Shown here piece after piece: positions 59,801 through 64,000 of a stretch of 64,000 nt of DNA. This DNA comes from Scortum barcoo (lineage: Eukaryota; Chordata; Actinopteri; Centrarchiformes; Terapontidae). The stretch lies in assembly GCA_023238725.1 (NCBI GenBank), contig CM041531.1, forward strand, positions 1,685,102-1,749,101. The letters run 5' to 3'. The number at the start of each line of letters is the position of its first letter. Position 1 is the first letter of the stretch. Under the pieces are notes generated by a model that was not told where the DNA came from, did not search any database, and worked only from the letters and a program-made list of their open reading frames with translations. The position numbers and the translations under genes were made by a program.

Positions 59801-61344
59801 GCAGGCTTGATGTTTATTGAGGTACAGAACTCACAGTCAGTCAATTCAATGATGGAATATCTCAAAGTTAGCTAGCCTGTTAGTTAGTTTGTAGTTTATT
59901 CAAGACAAAAATATACACCATTGACTCCTTTGTCAATACTGTCGGAGATTTTTCTGCAACTGTGGAAATTTTTAATCTGATAGAGGAGTTTCAATAAAAC
60001 TGGAGAGTGACACACAGATAATGAGCCATGATAGTGTCCTAATCTTTGTGCTGTTCAACTGCGTCACAGATCTGTTTATGAAAGTTCGCCCACGTTGAAC
60101 ACAGAGATTTCCGCAAATTTACTTCACCAGTGTGAGGAAATCTACTTCATGAAATTTCAGTTATAACAACAACATATTTATTTTACTCAAGCTGAATGTA
60201 AAGACCCGAAGAAGCTGCAAACAGAGTCCAACAAAGCAGAAATACAGAAGGTAAAGAAGACAGATCATCACAGATTATCTTTGTTTGGAGGTCGAACTGA
60301 AAGTCAGCTCACCTGAAAAACCAGTAATAAATCTTCAAAGCTGTGTGCACACAACCACAGTGAGTACGGCAGGTCAACTGTGTTTGACAGGCGTTGCTCT
60401 TTCTTCTGCTGTTTGGCTCTGTTTGGAGTTAAACTGTGATTATAACTGATGAGAACGAAGCTCAAAACTACACGAATACGAGCAAAGATCTCAAGTCCTG
60501 TTAAGATGTGGGCAGCTGCTCTGTGCCGCTTTAAACAAACAGAAAGAAAAGCACCAACAAACACTCGGCTTCAGGTTTGTGTTTTTTCATCAAACAGAAC
60601 GGATCCCTGCATTTAGTTTCTGTGGAGAGCTCAGACATCACACAGTCTCAGATATATCAGACTATATATTACTACTAGACTATAACTATATATTTTCATT
60701 CCTGACACATTCATCACATCGTTATTAACGAGAGGAAATAAGAAACAAGATGGTGCAGAATATATTGAGATACAGAAAAAGATGGTCGCTTTACCTTCGA
60801 CAGTCTTACTAGTTTGAGGTTGAAAATTTGTGCAGCAGACTGAAGTTTTGTGTGCCGCTATTTGATTGTGACAGAGCAGCGTCATCATTTATCTTTATTA
60901 GTCTGTTGCTGTCAAACCCGACGGAGGAAACGTGGCGTCAACATACCTGCCTGAGACAGCGCGTCGACGTTGGACCTCAAAAAAAAGAGACAGCAGGTCA
61001 GCTGGAGGTCAACACACATTTACATAAAGACACACAGATTTAAGGTTTTCCTGTGATCTGGAACAAATGCTGTAATCTCAGACAGTTTAATTAAAGACTC
61101 CCTGATCACCATCGGTCAACGCTCTCTGTTCTCTCTTCATATAAGCTGCTTTATGAATCCAATATAAAGATGATAAAACAGAATTAAGAGGCCACACCTG
61201 ATAAACTTTACAGCTTCATTTTATGTCTTTACTGCCCAAGAATTTTATTAAAATGATATTTATACCTGTAAAGATTGCTTGAGCATCACTTTCAAATAAT
61301 TCATCAGTTCAAATACTGTAAAATATTTTTTTTTAAAATGCAGA
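56851..61344. other. no gene seen
   Basis: AT-rich sequence with an (AC)n run at 59321-59341 and T-runs. Open frames at 58047-58338 (both strands) and elsewhere lack motifs. No transposon is clearly recognisable. Confidence 0.45.
59321..59341. repeat. (AC)n microsatellite
   Basis: About 10 uninterrupted AC units. Confidence 0.95.
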
Positions 61345-61541
61345 ACTGCAGCTGTTGTTGAGGTTGTACATCTTCACTGCTTCTGAAATTATTTTTTCAT
61401 TTATCTCTGAATCAAACAAACAACAAGCAGACGTCCTGAACACACTAAGTTTAAGATTGACATTTTGAATGAAAGACTTTAATCTGGAATATCATTTCTA
61501 CTTTGACTTAAGTAAAGCATCGACTACTTCTCCTACCACTG
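61345..61541 (-). mobile_element. hAT-like MITE-derived copy, minus strand
   Basis: The right edge (cgactacttctcctaccact then g) is the inverted left terminus of the MITE family seen at 50070. The preceding ctttgacttaagtaaagcat and gaaagactttaatctggaat also fit. Its inner part shares cttctgaaattatttttt, ctctgaatcaaacaaacaac and agacgtcctgaacacactaa with the copy at 62595-62755, showing the two come from one subfamily or one duplicated block. Confidence 0.5.
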
Positions 61542-62594
61542 GTTTGTCATCATCTCTCTGCAAACTGTCATGGACATGTGACACAGAGATGATTTACGCT
61601 GTTTTCTAACAGCCTGACTGCTTCCTTATCACCTCCTTTTTCTACACAAAGCATCCTGGACTGTTTCCCAGACTGTGACCCACCTGTCCAACACACCTGG
61701 AGGAACAACTCTATTTTTCTGGATAGATGGAATAAATAATTGGAGATACCTGAGAGTGTGTGTATGAGTGTGTTTGACCAGTGTGTTATCCCGTGTTGAT
61801 CACACTGAGTGAAATGCACACATGCTGCAGGCCTCTGCATCATTTCCTGTGAATCCCTCGTGTGTGGGAGGGCAAATTGAATCCCACACGGCGAGGTCGA
61901 CTGTATGGAAGTAATTATCGGCTGTAAATACATCTTCTGCTGAAGAACTGCAGGCCGTGATTTGGTATCAAAAATGAGTTTAGGATTCTGAACTTCAGCA
62001 AGAATTCAAATAAATTCCTTGTGCAGATGAAAATGTTTTTTTATGCGCGGTTCATGATGCCCGTGTCAGAAACAGGATTAGTGACTAAACCCACCTCCCC
62101 ACCTCACAGATGCCAGCTTTTTTCTTCTGAAAGCAGTGTCTGTGTGCAGTGACCAACAGGTGTGCTTGTGATGATTTCTGTGGATGCAGGTTGTGTGTGT
62201 CTGAGCGTTCGAGGGCTCCATCAGACTTTCCTCTCCCACCGAGCCTTTTTCCTCAAGCTACTTTTTTTATGTTAATAATATAACAGCTCATATAATCTGA
62301 CAAGAATTTAAAAATTCATTCATTCGCTGGTGCAGAATTAACGGTAAAGTGCAGCCTCATCGCCTTTTTTTTACAGCAGAGATTCTGGCGGCTCAGCAGT
62401 CACAAACGCTGGAGGTGTGACTGCGGCGGGGAAAGTGGCAGCTGGTGAGAAATGTCGGATTTGGACACATGCAACATGCAAATGAATGTGCAAAAAAAAA
62501 GCACACAAGTAAATGCATGCAGATAAATATTTATCAGTAATTCACTTTCAGGTGGTGAAGGTTTAAAGAACAGATGGAGGAGAGAAACGTCTCC
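61542..62594. other. no gene seen
   Basis: The 121-codon minus frame at 61568-61933 shows no recognisable motif. T-runs lie near 62034 and 62366. Confidence 0.45.
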
Positions 62595-62755
62595 TGTTGA
62601 GGTTGCTTCAGAAACTATTTTCTCATCCAGCTCTGAATCAAAACAACATGCTGACGTCTTGAACACTTAAAGTTTGAGCTCGACGCTTGAATGCAGGACT
62701 TTTACCTGGAATATACTGGAGTATTCCCACACTGTGGTATTTCTACTTAAGCCCT
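62595..62755 (-). mobile_element. hAT-like MITE-derived copy, minus strand, end lost
   Basis: Shares ttgaggttgcttcagaaact, agctctgaatcaaaacaaca and tgctgacgtcttgaacactt with 61345-61541, then gaatgcaggacttttacctg, tggagtattcccacactgtg and gtatttctacttaagcc, which are standard inverted blocks of the common fish MITE. The terminal tacttcttccaccactg part is missing. Confidence 0.5.
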
Positions 62756-64000
62756 CTGGAGTCGAAGTACACAGCGGCGCATCCAAATCTCATGGCTGAT
62801 TTATGATGACGTAGCAGGAAGACACAGCCTCGATGAGTCTCTGTTTCAACTTGTGTAGAAAGTGCAGACTTCAAACTAAATACCAATTTTTAAAGTGTGT
62901 TTATAAGCCGAGTAAAAACAGATTTGTAACAAATAACTTGCTGTTATTTAAAAGCCGTGCTTTTTTCTGAATATTGTCATCACATTTGGTGCCGGAAAAT
63001 CGGTGAAAACTGGCTATTGTAAGGAAAGTGCTTTTCTAAAACGGCACAAATAATTTGTGGTATCTTGTTGCGACACCTGATTGTTTTGTAAATAATAGGC
63101 ATTTTAATGTAAATAGCTAAATTTGTACCTAAGTTTTAGAATTTTACAACTTAGTCGCACATGTAAGGTGGTGCAAACAAGGCAAAGTAAACAGTTTTTA
63201 AGGTGAAATAGAAGCTAAAATCAAAAGTAGTTATACCCTGGACCCCAGTGGGTTAACACGAGTAAAGCTTTGAGTATTTCTGCCAACTATACATCATCGA
63301 TAACTGATGGAAGAAAGAGCTTTGCAGAGACCTCATACTTTTCTCATGTACACATTTTAAATTTTCAAAACACATTTAACCAGATTTTTAAGCTTAAGAC
63401 GTGGCGCCCTGTATGAACCTGTCACTGCTGATGATCTTTGTGTTTTCTTGGGTAACAAAGCTGTTTTCATGCTGGACAAACTGCACAGGGCTGGGTGTGA
63501 GGCATTATGTGAAGATGTGTGTTTACATCTCAATCAGCATCAGTTTTATCCGAGTGTGTGTTAATGATCTGTAATTGTGGGGGAAAGCGGCTCATTAGAA
63601 GAGATCAGACACAAACAGGACGTCAGATAAATGTAATACTCAGATTACAGCGGGAGAGCGGGCACCTCAGGAGGAGCACAATGAGATGTAATGGATCCGA
63701 CTCGCCTCCTCCGACAGACATGAGGAGGATTAAACCGTCTGACGGGCGGCTGGACGTCCAGGAGGAAAGAGACGAGGCGGACTGACTTTGATCCTGAATG
63801 ACACGACGTCACTGAGTCACACAAACAGAAAGAGCACCAAGGGGACAAACGACGGCGAATATTCATGAGACATGAGACAGTTTCCTCACACGGGGTATAC
63901 ATCAGAGAGATGGGATCAAATATACGTTTGAAGGCTTCCTGCCAGGACCGACGTGAAGTGTTTAACAATTCAAAACCGTTACATGTCTGTTAATTCAGTG
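62756..64000. other. no gene seen
   Basis: No recognisable gene or repeat up to the window end. The opposed frames at 63519-63785 and 63645-63968 have no known motif. Confidence 0.45.

Overview
The window looks like a non-coding stretch of a teleost (ray-finned fish) nuclear genome. The evidence is the transposon content: a Rex3 (RTE-clade) LINE, a second apurinic-endonuclease LINE of the L2/CR1/Rex1 type, a Tc1/mariner element, hAT-like MITEs, PIF/Harbinger-like deletion derivatives carrying a Myb/SANT-like fragment, many (CA)n microsatellites, and several small dispersed repeats that I recognise from fish genomes in general. The background is AT-rich with very few long open frames. I cannot name the species. 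I see no complete host protein-coding gene, tRNA, rRNA, CRISPR array or prokaryotic feature. The window is probably an intergenic region or part of very large introns.

Layout. 1-20 kb: AT-rich DNA with small old repeats. These include a minus-strand LINE reverse-transcriptase scrap near 4.9 kb, hAT-like MITEs near 3.6, 9.5 and 12.8 kb, a LINE 3' end encoding an ORF2 C-terminus at 16.2-16.6 kb, and several other dispersed repeats. 20.0-23.4 kb: a near full-length but frameshifted Rex3 on the plus strand, ending in (ATGG)n and flanked by a 13-bp target-site duplication. 23.4-36.9 kb: mostly unique-looking DNA with a duplicated 90-bp block (24.8/25.0 kb), a CpG-rich patch with open frames (27.2-28.0 kb), a perfect 23-bp-arm hairpin (29.1 kb) and LINE 3' tails (30.7-31.1, 34.5, 36.2 and 36.4 kb). 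36.9-38.3 kb: a Tc1-like element that has lost its left end and the first catalytic aspartate. 39.4-45.5 kb: three copies of one Harbinger-like repeat, two plus and one minus. 47.7 and 49.7 kb: a second repeat pair. 50.1-50.6 kb: an almost complete hAT-like MITE. 53.5-56.8 kb: a long, decayed minus-strand LINE. 57-64 kb: largely featureless, with two related minus-strand MITE copies at 61.4 and 62.6 kb.

The genes do not form a pathway. Every coding sequence I can identify belongs to, or derives from, transposable elements, and each is broken by frameshifts, stops or deletions, so nothing here looks able to move by itself. I found no convincing undescribed system. The most useful leads are the three sibling deletion derivatives of the Harbinger-like element, the perfect hairpin at 29.1 kb, the CpG-rich open patch at 27.2-28.0 kb, and the excess of single-base indels over stop codons in the Rex3 copy. 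Family names rest on remembered motifs and consensus features; no database search was possible.
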